A stretch of 45,961 bases of DNA, taken from contig CAJTTU010000018.1 in assembly GCA_910579325.1 (NCBI GenBank), forward strand, positions 1,734-47,694. The letters run 5' to 3'. The notes below the pieces were generated by a model, which was not told the origin of the DNA, searched no databases, and saw nothing but the letters and a program-made list of their open reading frames with translations. Position numbers and translations under genes: made by a program. This document shows positions 1-7,536 of the stretch, one piece after another. Within the stretch, counting starts at the first letter, position 1; every line of letters starts with the position of its first letter. The DNA is from an uncultured Lachnospiraceae bacterium (GTDB taxonomy: Bacteria; Bacillota; Clostridia; Lachnospirales; Lachnospiraceae).

Positions 1-1696
1 GGACAATTTTGATATTGACGGTTCCTTTTGGGTTCATATTCAGCGTGCAAAAGGATCCGTTGGCCTGTATGTCTAGAAAGATGTTGACAAGCTGTCCCTG
101 ACAGTAATAGTCCTTTCCATCCATTGTAACGCCCACAGCCCGGTATTGCGCCGCCTGGGCTTCAGCCCACTCTTTCTCCTGCTTTTCTTCCAGCTCGTCA
201 AATTCCTCTCCCCGGTCCAGCTTATCAAAGAGGATGGATTGAAATGCCCAGTTTTCATCTTCCAAAGCCCTGTCCAGCCAAAGTTCCAGCTCCGCTTCAT
301 CCATGCAGTCCGTCAAGGTGGAGAAAAACGCCATTTCTTCATCGGCATACGCTTTTTCAGCGAAACCGGCAAACAAAGCGGAATTTGTGTCAAGCCAATG
401 CACGGCGACAGAGAAAAATGCAAAGTCTCCATCAGCATAGAACTTTTCAAGCCATTTCTTTTGCGTATTTCCATCCAGCCGGGGAAAAGTGATTTCAAAC
501 AGCGGCAGGCTGTCAGCCTCATAGTACCGCTCCGCCTGGGCCGCATAGTCCCTGCTACTTGTGCCTGTGTTCCCTTGTACGGGAGTTTTATCCACAGAAA
601 CCTGGGGCTTGCCTGTTGTGCGATCAGTTGCCGCGTCAACTGAATAAACGCCAACGAAAGCCGCCCCGAACATTACGCACAGCGTCAGCACACCTGTCAA
701 AAGGCGTACCGCCGTTGACTTTTTCTTAAAGTTCATAATTGCGCTTATCCTCTCTTTTAATAGCTGTTTATTTTCACTTAACATGTCGGCTCCGAGATTT
801 TCCTTGCATCTCCCTACTGCCGCCATAGCGTCAAGCAAGGTTTTTCCATAGTCCTGCGCGTTGCCGCTCCCCGTTTTAGCTAGGACAACTTCATCACAGG
901 AAAATTCGCAGGCCTTGGTAATTTCCCGGCTCATAAGATGAACCAGCGGATTAAACCAATGCAGGCAGGCGGTAACTTGAACCAGCCATTTATAGAACAT
1001 ATCGCACCGTTTATAGTGTGTCAATTCATGCAGGACAATATAACGAAAGTCCTTTTCGAGAATATCCACGCTGGGGAGTACGATACATGGATGGAAAAAT
1101 CCAATCAGCAGTGGGGAAGAAACCAACGGATTGACGCATAACTCAATCGGCTTTTTAATGCCTGACTGCTCCGCAACAATAGAAAGTTCGTCTAACCGCT
1201 CAATATCAGAAACTGGAGTTAATCCAGCCTTGATATATCGTACAAAGCCCTGATAGATTGTTATTTTCCGTATCAGTAAGCCCAGCGCGGCCACTAGCCA
1301 CACCAGCCAGATATAATTTATTAGCATCGTCCCAATATTTTGAAATGGGTGGACAGTCGTTATATCATCTGCCGGACTATTCACAGGTTCACTGTGTTGC
1401 TCCGTTCCAACAGCGGGAGTAAGATTGCCTCCCGGAGCATTGGCTGGGAGTTGCTGCGGCGGCGGTAAAGGAGCAACCTGAGATATTGCCAGATCGACAG
1501 CCTGATATGCCTTTCCCATCAGGCTTACTTCCGGCCCGAACGGAAGCAGCAGCCGCAGAACAACAACCAGCCAAATGTAATACTGCCATTGTCGGCTGAT
1601 TTTATCTTTCAAAAACCGTTTTCCCAAAAGCAGAGCCATAATAAGCAATCCGCCGGAAAAGGACATAGACAGGAAAATTTTTAAAGCTGCGTTCAT
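1..1696 (-). CDS. BlaR1/MecR1-type M56 metallopeptidase sensor (3' end beyond window)
   Basis: An open frame of 565 codons runs from an ATG at 1696 to the window edge without a stop, so the C-terminus is missing. It begins with a hydrophobic N-terminus and further membrane segments (about residues 5-55 and 115-145), followed by the zinc protease motif HELTH within LHELTHYKRCD (around residue 235) and a downstream EFSCDE, which is the M56/BlaR1 signature. A later membrane segment near residue 330 is followed by an extracytoplasmic part rich in Asp/Glu and aromatic residues (around residues 390-510). That part does not resemble a penicillin-binding domain, so the inducer is not necessarily a beta-lactam. 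The family senses a cell-wall signal and triggers cleavage of the partner BlaI repressor, encoded immediately upstream. The start overlaps the BlaI coding end, with AAGGGAAAG as ribosome site, which suggests translational coupling. Confidence 0.85.
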   Translation of the reverse strand, partial: MNAALKIFLSMSFSGGLLIMALLLGKRFLKDKISRQWQYYIWLVVVLRLLLPFGPEVSLMGKAYQAVDLAISQVAPLPPPQQLPANAPGGNLTPAVGTEQHSEPVNSPADDITTVHPFQNIGTMLINYIWLVWLVAALGLLIRKITIYQGFVRYIKAGLTPVSDIERLDELSIVAEQSGIKKPIELCVNPLVSSPLLIGFFHPCIVLPSVDILEKDFRYIVLHELTHYKRCDMFYKWLVQVTACLHWFNPLVHLMSREITKACEFSCDEVVLAKTGSGNAQDYGKTLLDAMAAVGRCKENLGADMLSENKQLLKERISAIMNFKKKSTAVRLLTGVLTLCVMFGAAFVGVYSVDAATDRTTGKPQVSVDKTPVQGNTGTSSRDYAAQAERYYEADSLPLFEITFPRLDGNTQKKWLEKFYADGDFAFFSVAVHWLDTNSALFAGFAEKAYADEEMAFFSTLTDCMDEAELELWLDRALEDENWAFQSILFDKLDRGEEFDELEEKQEKEWAEAQAAQYRAVGVTMDGKDYYCQGQLVNIFLDIQANGSFCTLNMNPKGTVNIKIV

Positions 1697-2039
1697 TGTT
1701 GCACTTTCCCTTTGCCAGCAGATCGCCCAAAATCAAATTGGAAACCAGCCCTTTCGCGCTTCCCTCATAAATCTTATCCAGAAAATTTTTTGTCTGCGCT
1801 GTCTGGTATTCCGTTTCAGAAACGAGCGTGGTATATTCATTGCGGCGTCCGACTTTCTTGGCGCTCAAAAAGCCCTTGTTCATCAGCCGCGACAGCAGTA
1901 CAATCAGGGTATTCTTTTGACACGGCTTGCCCCTGGCCGCCAGCCCATCCATGATATAGGGAAAAAGCGTTACTTCCGACCGGTTCCCCCAAACAATTTT
2001 CATAACTTCAAGTTCGGCATCGGAAATTTGCTGTATCAT
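1602..2039 (-). CDS. BlaI/MecI family transcriptional repressor
   Basis: A 145-residue winged-helix protein starting MIQQISDAELEVMKIVW, the characteristic BlaI/MecI N-terminus. The start at 2039 is set by GAGGAGG eight bases upstream; an upstream in-frame ATG at 2150 would lie above the promoter and is rejected. The recognition region (KNTLIVLLSRLMNKGFL) and wing (GRRNEYTTLVSE) are present. The C-terminal end after GDLLAKGK is unlike the usual dimerisation tail and runs about 95 bases into the BlaR1 gene in another frame, so it may be a slightly frameshifted end. It represses its own operon with BlaR1 as cleavage partner, which two operator-like sites over the promoter support. Confidence 0.85.
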   Translation of the reverse strand: MIQQISDAELEVMKIVWGNRSEVTLFPYIMDGLAARGKPCQKNTLIVLLSRLMNKGFLSAKKVGRRNEYTTLVSETEYQTAQTKNFLDKIYEGSAKGLVSNLILGDLLAKGKCNNERSFKNFPVYVLFRRIAYYGSAFGKTVFER

Positions 2040-2058
2040 AGGCTTAACCTCCTCAATG

Positions 2059-2098
2059 TATAACACGGTGTTGACGATAAAAATATAACACGCTGTCA
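2059..2098. promoter_or_regulatory. Two BlaI-type operators
   Basis: TATAACACGGTGTTG (2059-2073) and TATAACACGCTGTCA (2084-2098) are two copies of an ACAC-n-GTGT dyad, 25 bases apart. One covers the -10 box and the other the transcript start of the blaI promoter. The arrangement matches autorepression by a BlaI dimer, though the sequence differs from the staphylococcal TACA/TGTA operator. Confidence 0.6.
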
Positions 2099-2110
2099 TT
2101 CTTTTGTCAA
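2082..2110 (-). promoter_or_regulatory. Sigma-A promoter of the blaI-blaR1 operon
   Basis: Read on the minus strand, TTGACA (2105-2110) and TATATT (2082-2087) are separated by exactly 17 bases, and the start of BlaI lies about 43 bases downstream of the -10 box. This is a near-consensus housekeeping promoter. Confidence 0.75.
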
Positions 2111-2134
2111 GCCCACTTTTGCCAAAGAAGCTAA

Positions 2135-2293
2135 AAACGTATTTCTTCACCGGACAGCTATTTGATTGAGATTATTCGCACACCGCCTTTGCAAGGAAAC
2201 AATATCTTTGACAGGAGCAAGGTCAACATGGAGCGCGGCCACTTGGCTCGCTGCCTGCGGGAATCAAACAAAAATGAGGGCATTGATGAGTAA
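2135..2293 (+). pseudogene. 3' fragment of an unidentified gene
   Basis: A 52-codon open stretch has no start codon near its beginning, reads like a real protein tail (for example NNIFDRSKVNMERGHLARCL) and ends in TAA at 2291-2293. That stop overlaps the start of the next reading frame as ATGAGTAA, an arrangement typical of coupled genes. It appears to be the end of a gene whose front was lost at a junction near 2134, next to the blaI promoter. The product is not recognised. Confidence 0.4.
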
Positions 2294-2870
2294 AAAAGAT
2301 GATACCCTGCGCGATACGCTGCTGGGTTCAGCGAAAAATATTGCGGACACAGAAGGCATAGAGGCCATTAATATCCGTTCCATTGCCAGAAAAGCCGGTA
2401 TCGCAAGCGGAACCGTTTACAATTATTTCTCAAATAAAGAGAAGATTCTTCTTGCCCTGACGGAAGCATATTGGAATCAAGCTTTGCTTGAAATGAAAAG
2501 CAAAATCACCGCCGACCCAAACAGCAAGCGTATAGAAAGGAGAAAATCACAATGGTTAAACGATACGAATCTGTCTGTCATGCACACACATTATTTTCTG
2601 CTGGGAATGTTCTTCTTTTTTGTGCTGATGCTGACCGAAAAAGTCTTTTCTTTTTCTGACCAGAAAACCGGCAGGCTTCTGGCCGTCTATCAGCTTGGTC
2701 TGAATATTACCGGACTTGGCTTTCTTTTGAGAGGGCTGACGCAGGTGTGGGGAACGGAACTGAGCAGAAGACTGGACGCTTCTATCTCCGGAATCGCAGG
2801 GATCGGGCATATTCTGACGGGAGTCTGCATCATTCTTTTGCTGCTTAAGATAAAAAAGAAAGTGGACTAA
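2286..2870 (+). CDS. TetR-type HTH domain joined to DUF2871 membrane remnant (chimeric, probably decayed)
   Basis: The frame encodes 194 residues. Residues 1-75 are a TetR_N helix-turn-helix domain (IRSIARKAGIASGTVYNYFSNKEKILLAL). Instead of the usual ligand-binding half, the protein changes at about residue 85 into roughly 100 residues matching what I know of the DUF2871 membrane family (LSVMHTHYFLLGMFFFF, RGLTQVWGTELS, DASISGIAGIGHILTG), with three hydrophobic helices. At the junction there is a ribosome site, AGAAAGGAGAAAATCACA, followed by an ATG at 2552 in a different frame. It looks like the original start of the DUF2871 gene, with its first ~35 codons deleted. The open frame is therefore best read as two damaged neighbouring genes fused by deletion; a functional fusion is less likely. 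The start at 2286 follows a weak GAGGG. Confidence 0.6.
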   Translation: MSKKDDTLRDTLLGSAKNIADTEGIEAINIRSIARKAGIASGTVYNYFSNKEKILLALTEAYWNQALLEMKSKITADPNSKRIERRKSQWLNDTNLSVMHTHYFLLGMFFFFVLMLTEKVFSFSDQKTGRLLAVYQLGLNITGLGFLLRGLTQVWGTELSRRLDASISGIAGIGHILTGVCIILLLLKIKKKVD

Positions 2871-2878
2871 CTGAATGA

Positions 2879-2900
2879 AAGCCCGCCAGACGGCGGGCTT
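2879..2900. terminator. Hairpin terminator after the TetR/DUF2871 frame
   Basis: AAGCCCGCC and GGCGGGCTT form a perfect 9-bp stem with a 4-base loop eight bases after the stop codon. There is no strong T-run on the plus strand. It may also serve the isomerase gene arriving from the other side. Confidence 0.5.
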
Positions 2901-2978
2901 AACAGCATTCATTTCAACGCACCACATCATTTCAATGTACCACGCAGCATTTTCTGACCTATTGAGATTTCCTTCCTT

Positions 2979-4466
2979 TTATGCCCACGGATTCTCCGTC
3001 GGATAAGGCAGGCTCTTCGGCTGGTTGTAAGCGATATCCTCAATACCCAGGAACTTGAACACTTCAAACAAAGCCTTACCATAATGTCCGAACGCCACCG
3101 CCCCATGGTGCGGATACCGTTTCTGAATCAGCACATGGCGGTAGAACCGGCCCATCTCAGGAATGGCGAATACGCCGATTCCGCCGAAGGAACGAGTCTT
3201 CACCGGCAGAACCTCGCCCTGGGCGATATAGGCCCGCAGCTTGCCCTCGCTGTCGCACTGTAAACGGTAGAAGGTAATATCGCTGGCAGCGATGTCGCCC
3301 TCCAGCGTACCCCTGGTAAAGTCAGGCTCGGAATCCTTGGGCTCTAACAGACGGTGCTGGATCAGCTGGTACTTCACCGCACGGTCGGCGCACAGCTTGC
3401 AGGAGGGCGTGTTGCCGCAGTGGAAGCCCATAAAGGTATCGGTCAGCCGATAGTCGAATTTGCCCTTGATATCCTCCTCATATAAAGAAGCCGGAACCGA
3501 GTTATTGATATCCAGAAGGGTCACGGTGTCGCCGGAAACGCACATGCCGATATACTCGGACAATGCGCCGTAGATATCCACCTCGCAGGATACCGGAATC
3601 CCACGGCTTACCAGACGGGAGTTTACATAGCAGGGTTCAAAGCCGAAAGCCTCGGGGAAGGCCGGCCAACACTTGTCGGCAAAAGCCACATACTGCCTGG
3701 AACCTTTATGCTCCTCGGCCCAGTCAAGCAGCGTAAGCTCCAGCTGCGCCATCCGCTCGTTCATATCGGCATAATAGCAGCCCTCGCCCATCTCCTTTGC
3801 CATATCGGCGCAAACTTGCGGGATACGGGGGTCATTGGCATGGGCCTTGTAGGCCACCAGCAGATCCAGTTCAGAGTTCTCCTCGATCTCCACACCGATT
3901 TCATACAGTCCCTTAATGGGTGCATTGCATGCGAAGAAATCCTGAGGCCTGGGGCCGAAGGTAATGATTTTCAGCTGGGACAGGCCGATCAGGGCACAGG
4001 CAACCGGCTTAAATTCACCGATCATCTTTGCGATCTCGGCGCTGGTGCCCACCGGATACTCAGGGATAAAAGCTTTCAGATGGCGCATGCCCAGGTTGTA
4101 AGAGCAGTTCAGCATACCGCAGTAAGCGTCTCCACGGCCGTCGATCAGATCGCCGTCGCCCTCGGCGGCCGCCACATACATACAGGGGCCGTCAAAGTTT
4201 CTGGCAATCAGTGTTTCCGGCGTCTCAGGGCCGAAATTGCCCAGGAAAACCACCAGGGCGTTGCAGCCGGCCTGTTTTACTTCATCTACCGCTTTCAGCA
4301 TATCCTTTTCATTTTCCACTGTGGTCTTGCACTCATAGATGTCAAGCCCCTGCTCCTTGCAGGCAGCGGCCACAGCCGCCCGGCGGCGTTCCGACAGGGA
4401 AATGATAAAACAGTCCCTGGACACGGCGATCAATCCCAGTTTTACTTCGGGAACATTAGTAAGCAT
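2979..4466 (-). CDS. L-fucose/L-arabinose isomerase family sugar isomerase
   Basis: The 495-residue protein belongs to the FucI/AraA-like ketol-isomerase fold. The three Mn2+ ligands expected for FucI are visible as E295 (in SCEVDIYGAL), D319 (in LLDINNS) and H453 or H454 (in YPHHGAVAF). The N-terminal half (LGLIAVSRDCFIISL, LVVFLGNFGPE) is the Rossmann-like part of the family. It would interconvert an aldose and a ketose for the kinase encoded upstream. The neighbouring kinase is xylulokinase-like rather than fuculokinase-like, so fucose is not a safe assignment; a pentose such as D-xylose, D-arabinose or L-arabinose is equally possible. The ATG follows AGGAGG. It is separated from DUF4867 by 290 bases, so it may have its own promoter. 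Confidence 0.75.
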   Translation of the reverse strand: MLTNVPEVKLGLIAVSRDCFIISLSERRRAAVAAACKEQGLDIYECKTTVENEKDMLKAVDEVKQAGCNALVVFLGNFGPETPETLIARNFDGPCMYVAAAEGDGDLIDGRGDAYCGMLNCSYNLGMRHLKAFIPEYPVGTSAEIAKMIGEFKPVACALIGLSQLKIITFGPRPQDFFACNAPIKGLYEIGVEIEENSELDLLVAYKAHANDPRIPQVCADMAKEMGEGCYYADMNERMAQLELTLLDWAEEHKGSRQYVAFADKCWPAFPEAFGFEPCYVNSRLVSRGIPVSCEVDIYGALSEYIGMCVSGDTVTLLDINNSVPASLYEEDIKGKFDYRLTDTFMGFHCGNTPSCKLCADRAVKYQLIQHRLLEPKDSEPDFTRGTLEGDIAASDITFYRLQCDSEGKLRAYIAQGEVLPVKTRSFGGIGVFAIPEMGRFYRHVLIQKRYPHHGAVAFGHYGKALFEVFKFLGIEDIAYNQPKSLPYPTENPWA

Positions 4467-4756
4467 ACAAAAATCCTCCTGTTATTTTAGTTATACGCCC
4501 AGAGCAGCACAAGAATCCGATACGGCAGACTCCGGGAATACATTTGGTGATAAAGGAAAATCAAAAAACTGTTCTTTATACCTGTGATACAAAAAACGAA
4601 GATTCTCTAAAGAATGAGTATACTCTTACAGATAAAATTTTTCTACGGTTTAAACCAATATATCTAAAATTTTTTCACAAATATACTATTTTTTTATTTC
4701 ATCACGGATACTATATTTCTTAGAATTTTTCAGCTTTTCGTCACAGATGTCTATTC
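4467..4756. other. AT-rich intergenic spacer
   Basis: This non-coding gap lies between the isomerase and DUF4867 genes. It is far more AT-rich than its neighbours and contains a perfect palindrome, GAGTATACTC (4616-4625), a possible operator. No convincing -35/-10 pair or terminator was identified. Confidence 0.4.
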
Positions 4757-5392
4757 TTAAATCTCACCACAGATATCAACATTCTCCCCCACAAGCCCCA
4801 CATAAGCCCCTGCGGCAGCCTCGCTGCTGTCGGGGTGGGCAAGGAGCCATTTGTTCCGGGCCCAGAGGGTTTTGTCCTCGGCGTTCACGGGAAGGATGTC
4901 CGGCTTCGGGCCGTTGGTTCCCCGGGGCAGGACGATCAGCACCTTAAAGCCTGCGCCTGCCTTTGCGGAGCAGGGCGCATAGTGCAGGGTGGTGGCATAA
5001 ACCTCCACCAGCTCGCCGGCGGGAGCCAGAAATGCCTTAACCTTCGCCGTGTCCAGCTTTCCGTCGATCACCTCGTCCTCTCTGGCCACCAGCAGAATAA
5101 AATCCTCGGTGCCGCAGTTCAGTTCACTGTCCCTGTGATATTCCAGACAGTTCAGCCTGGTGTTGTGCCCGTTGCACCATCCCAGCTGGATCGGCATCCC
5201 GCCATAGGCATTGGCGGCCATCTGTCCGGCGATGGGCAGCGCCTCCAGCTCCGGCTGGGAGGGGACATATTCCACACCCGCAGGCAGCGGCGTAACCGCA
5301 TCCAGCGTTTTTAAAAGCGCCTCCGTGTCATAGCCGGAAAGCACCTTGCCATAGCTGGCAAATTCGGGATCATGGATCGAATAAATTTTCAT
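4757..5392 (-). CDS. DUF4867 family protein
   Basis: The 211-residue protein starts MKIYSIHDPEFASYGKVL and is recognisable as the DUF4867 family, which in Firmicutes is found beside sugar isomerase and kinase genes. It contains CLEYHRDSELNCGTEDFILL and VEVYATTLHYAPCSA, with His/Glu/Tyr residues in the pattern of a cupin-like beta-barrel, but no catalytic role is established. It has no signal peptide or membrane segment. Its position between the kinase and isomerase genes suggests a helper in the same sugar pathway, for example a mutarotase- or isomerase-like step; that is inference only. A GAGAGGTGAT ribosome site precedes the ATG. Confidence 0.75.
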   Translation of the reverse strand: MKIYSIHDPEFASYGKVLSGYDTEALLKTLDAVTPLPAGVEYVPSQPELEALPIAGQMAANAYGGMPIQLGWCNGHNTRLNCLEYHRDSELNCGTEDFILLVAREDEVIDGKLDTAKVKAFLAPAGELVEVYATTLHYAPCSAKAGAGFKVLIVLPRGTNGPKPDILPVNAEDKTLWARNKWLLAHPDSSEAAAGAYVGLVGENVDICGEI

Positions 5393-5754
5393 GGCGTATC
5401 ACCTCTCAAATATTTATGTAATAACCCGCATACCAGCCATACCATGAATCCGGCAAAATGTGTCCTCACGAAAACATATCATTAAGTACCGTTATGTTTT
5501 GCCGGATACCCTGTAATGAAAGCGGGTTTTAATGAGCCGCCGGTACGGTTTACAATTATGCGGGCTTTGCGGCAGGTACCCTTGCTTCACCGGGGCAGAC
5601 TCTATCTAACCTGCCCTGAGGGCATCGTCTCATCGGGGATTCCCGAGAACCTTTCCGAGAACCCCGCCGCACAGCTTCCCGCTGAAGGGCATAAACACCT
5701 GCGCGCATGGCCCTACCAGCCCCGTGGATATAAAGCCCGGAGCAGCGCCAAGGC
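5393..5754. other. Intergenic region without a gene
   Basis: The 362 bases between DUF4867 and the small membrane protein gene contain the palindromic repeat listed separately (5448-5521). They also contain a weak outer inverted match, TAATAACCCGC (5419-5430) against GCGGGTTTTAA (from about 5522). The remainder (5540-5750) shows no recognisable gene or promoter. Confidence 0.4.
5448..5521. repeat. CAAAA/TTTTG palindromic repeat, copy 1
   Basis: ATCCGGCAAAAT (5448-5459) is inverted as TGTTTTGCCGGATAC (5495-5509), followed by CCTGTAATGAA. The same arm and the same GTAATGAA flank recur near 10527 and 17787, marking a small dispersed element. Confidence 0.55.
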
Positions 5755-6042
5755 TCACTCCTCCTGCTCCTCATACAGTACCGCCTCTTCCTCCGGCGTG
5801 AGCAATGCGTTTTTCCGGTCTGTCCGGTAGCTTTTCCAGGCATAGATGCCGAAACCGGCAGCCACTATGGCAAATACCCCTGCGGCCGCAAAGCCAAGGG
5901 CATCCGGGAATGTGGGGTCTGCCGCGCTCATGGCGGGCAGCCGGAAAGCAATATAAAACAGTGCCAGCGTTACCACCCCGCGGAACAACACCCGCAGATT
6001 CGCCTGGTTCTTCCGAACCATATGATAGTGCTTATGCTCCAT
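5755..6042 (-). CDS. Small two-helix membrane protein of unknown function
   Basis: The 95-residue protein has a basic, His-rich N-terminus (MEHKHYHMVRKNQANLR), two hydrophobic segments (about residues 18-38 and 48-68) and an acidic tail ending LYEEQEE. I do not recognise the family. It begins four bases after the kinase gene stops, so it is co-transcribed with the sugar transporter and kinase. Confidence 0.6.
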   Translation of the reverse strand: MEHKHYHMVRKNQANLRVLFRGVVTLALFYIAFRLPAMSAADPTFPDALGFAAAGVFAIVAAGFGIYAWKSYRTDRKNALLTPEEEAVLYEEQEE

Positions 6043-6046
6043 TCTG

Positions 6047-7525
6047 TCACCCGTTCATCGCCGAAAACACAGGCTTTAACGCAGGATAAATGTGCTTGAA
6101 TTGCTGATACCGCTCCTCGTACCGGGCGGCAAGCTCAGGCGTGGGGCTTACGGTCTCGGCGGTGTGGGTCAGTTTCTCACAGGCCTCCGCCACCGACTGA
6201 TACCGCCCGCAGGCCACCATGGCCAGCATGGCGCCGCCCATCCCCGGACCCTGCTCCGATTCGGGCATATCTAACTGTATGTTCAGCACATTTGCCATAA
6301 TGGTTTTCCACAGCGGGCTCTTCGCTCCGCCGCCGCAGATTTTGCTGCGCCGGATATCGATTCCAAGCCCTTTTGCCACCTCAAAACTGTCCCGGATGGC
6401 AAAAGCCACGCCCTCCAGCACCGCCTGAGTCAGGTCAGAACGGGAGGTATCCATGGTCATGCCCACGAAGGTTCCTCTGGCGTTGGTGTCATTGATGGGA
6501 GATCGCTCCCCCATCAGGTAGGGCAGGAAATAAACCCGGTTGCGTCCCAGCTTTTCGTCCGTGATGCCGGCCTGCTCTCCCGCATAGTCCTTCGCCCCGA
6601 AGATGTCCTCCATCAGCCATTTATTGCAGCTGGCGGCGGAAAGCATACAGCCCATCAGATGGTAATGCCCGTCGGCATGGGCAAAGGCATGAAGGGCGTT
6701 GTTGGGGTCCACGCCGAATTTCCCGCTGGAAATAAAGATTGTGCCCGATGTGCCCAGGGAAATATTGCAGGCGCCGTCGCCCACGGTTCCCGTGCCTACG
6801 GCGGCGGCCGCATTGTCCCCCGCGCCGGCGCAGACCGCCACGGTTTCAGAAAGCCCCAGCTGCTTCGCGATCTCAGGCTTCAATGTCCCTGTCTTCTCAT
6901 AGCTTTCAAACAGCTTCGGCATCTGTTCTTCCCTGACGCCGCACAGCTCCAGCATTTCCCCAGACCAGCACTTGTGCTCCACATCCAGCAAAAGCATGCC
7001 GCTGGCGTCGGAATAATCCGTGCTGTGGACGCCGGTCAGGACATAGTTGATATAATCCTTCGGCAGCATAATTTTATGGATTTTCCGGAAAAGCTCCGGC
7101 TCATTTTCCCGCATCCACAACAGCTTGGGCGCGGTAAAGCCCGCAAAGGCAATATTTGCGGTAAGGGCGGACAGCTTTTCTTTTCCCACCGTCTCATTCA
7201 GGTATTCCACCTGCCTTGCGGTACGGCCGTCATTCCACAAAATCGCGGGGCGGATCACACGGTCCTCTTTGTCCAGAACCACCAGACCATGCATCTGTCC
7301 GCCTGCGCCGATTCCCTCCACCTCGCCGGCGTCAAAGCCGTTCAGCAGCTCGGGGATGCCCGTGAGCACCGCCTGTTTCCAATCCTCTGGATTCTGCTGG
7401 CTCCAACCAGGTTCCGGAAACTCCAGCGGGTATTCTTTCGATACAATATTTTTGATCCTGCCCTTCTCGTCCGACAGCAGCAGCTTGACGGCGGAGGTGC
7501 CAAGATCGATTCCGATATACAGCAT
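6047..7525 (-). CDS. xylB: Xylulokinase-type FGGY carbohydrate kinase
   Basis: The 492-residue protein starts MLYIGIDLGTSAVKLLLSD, with the FGGY-family phosphate-binding DLGTS motif. Further motifs are GQMHGLVVLDKEDRVIRPAILWNDGR (the xylulokinase substrate loop, GQMHG), AGAGDNAAAAVG, and the C-terminal CGGGAKSPLWKTIMANV with EQGPGMGGAMLAMVA. This pattern is typical of D-xylulose kinases, which produce xylulose 5-phosphate for the pentose phosphate pathway. Eleven bases separate it from the upstream permease gene, so transport and phosphorylation are coupled in one operon. Confidence 0.85.
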   Translation of the reverse strand: MLYIGIDLGTSAVKLLLSDEKGRIKNIVSKEYPLEFPEPGWSQQNPEDWKQAVLTGIPELLNGFDAGEVEGIGAGGQMHGLVVLDKEDRVIRPAILWNDGRTARQVEYLNETVGKEKLSALTANIAFAGFTAPKLLWMRENEPELFRKIHKIMLPKDYINYVLTGVHSTDYSDASGMLLLDVEHKCWSGEMLELCGVREEQMPKLFESYEKTGTLKPEIAKQLGLSETVAVCAGAGDNAAAAVGTGTVGDGACNISLGTSGTIFISSGKFGVDPNNALHAFAHADGHYHLMGCMLSAASCNKWLMEDIFGAKDYAGEQAGITDEKLGRNRVYFLPYLMGERSPINDTNARGTFVGMTMDTSRSDLTQAVLEGVAFAIRDSFEVAKGLGIDIRRSKICGGGAKSPLWKTIMANVLNIQLDMPESEQGPGMGGAMLAMVACGRYQSVAEACEKLTHTAETVSPTPELAARYEERYQQFKHIYPALKPVFSAMNG

Positions 7526-7536
7526 AACGTCCCTCT

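Noticed and set aside
4467..4756. Promoter for the FucI-like isomerase gene
   Set aside because: A TATACT-like hexamer is present near 4619, but no -35 hexamer lies at a suitable distance.
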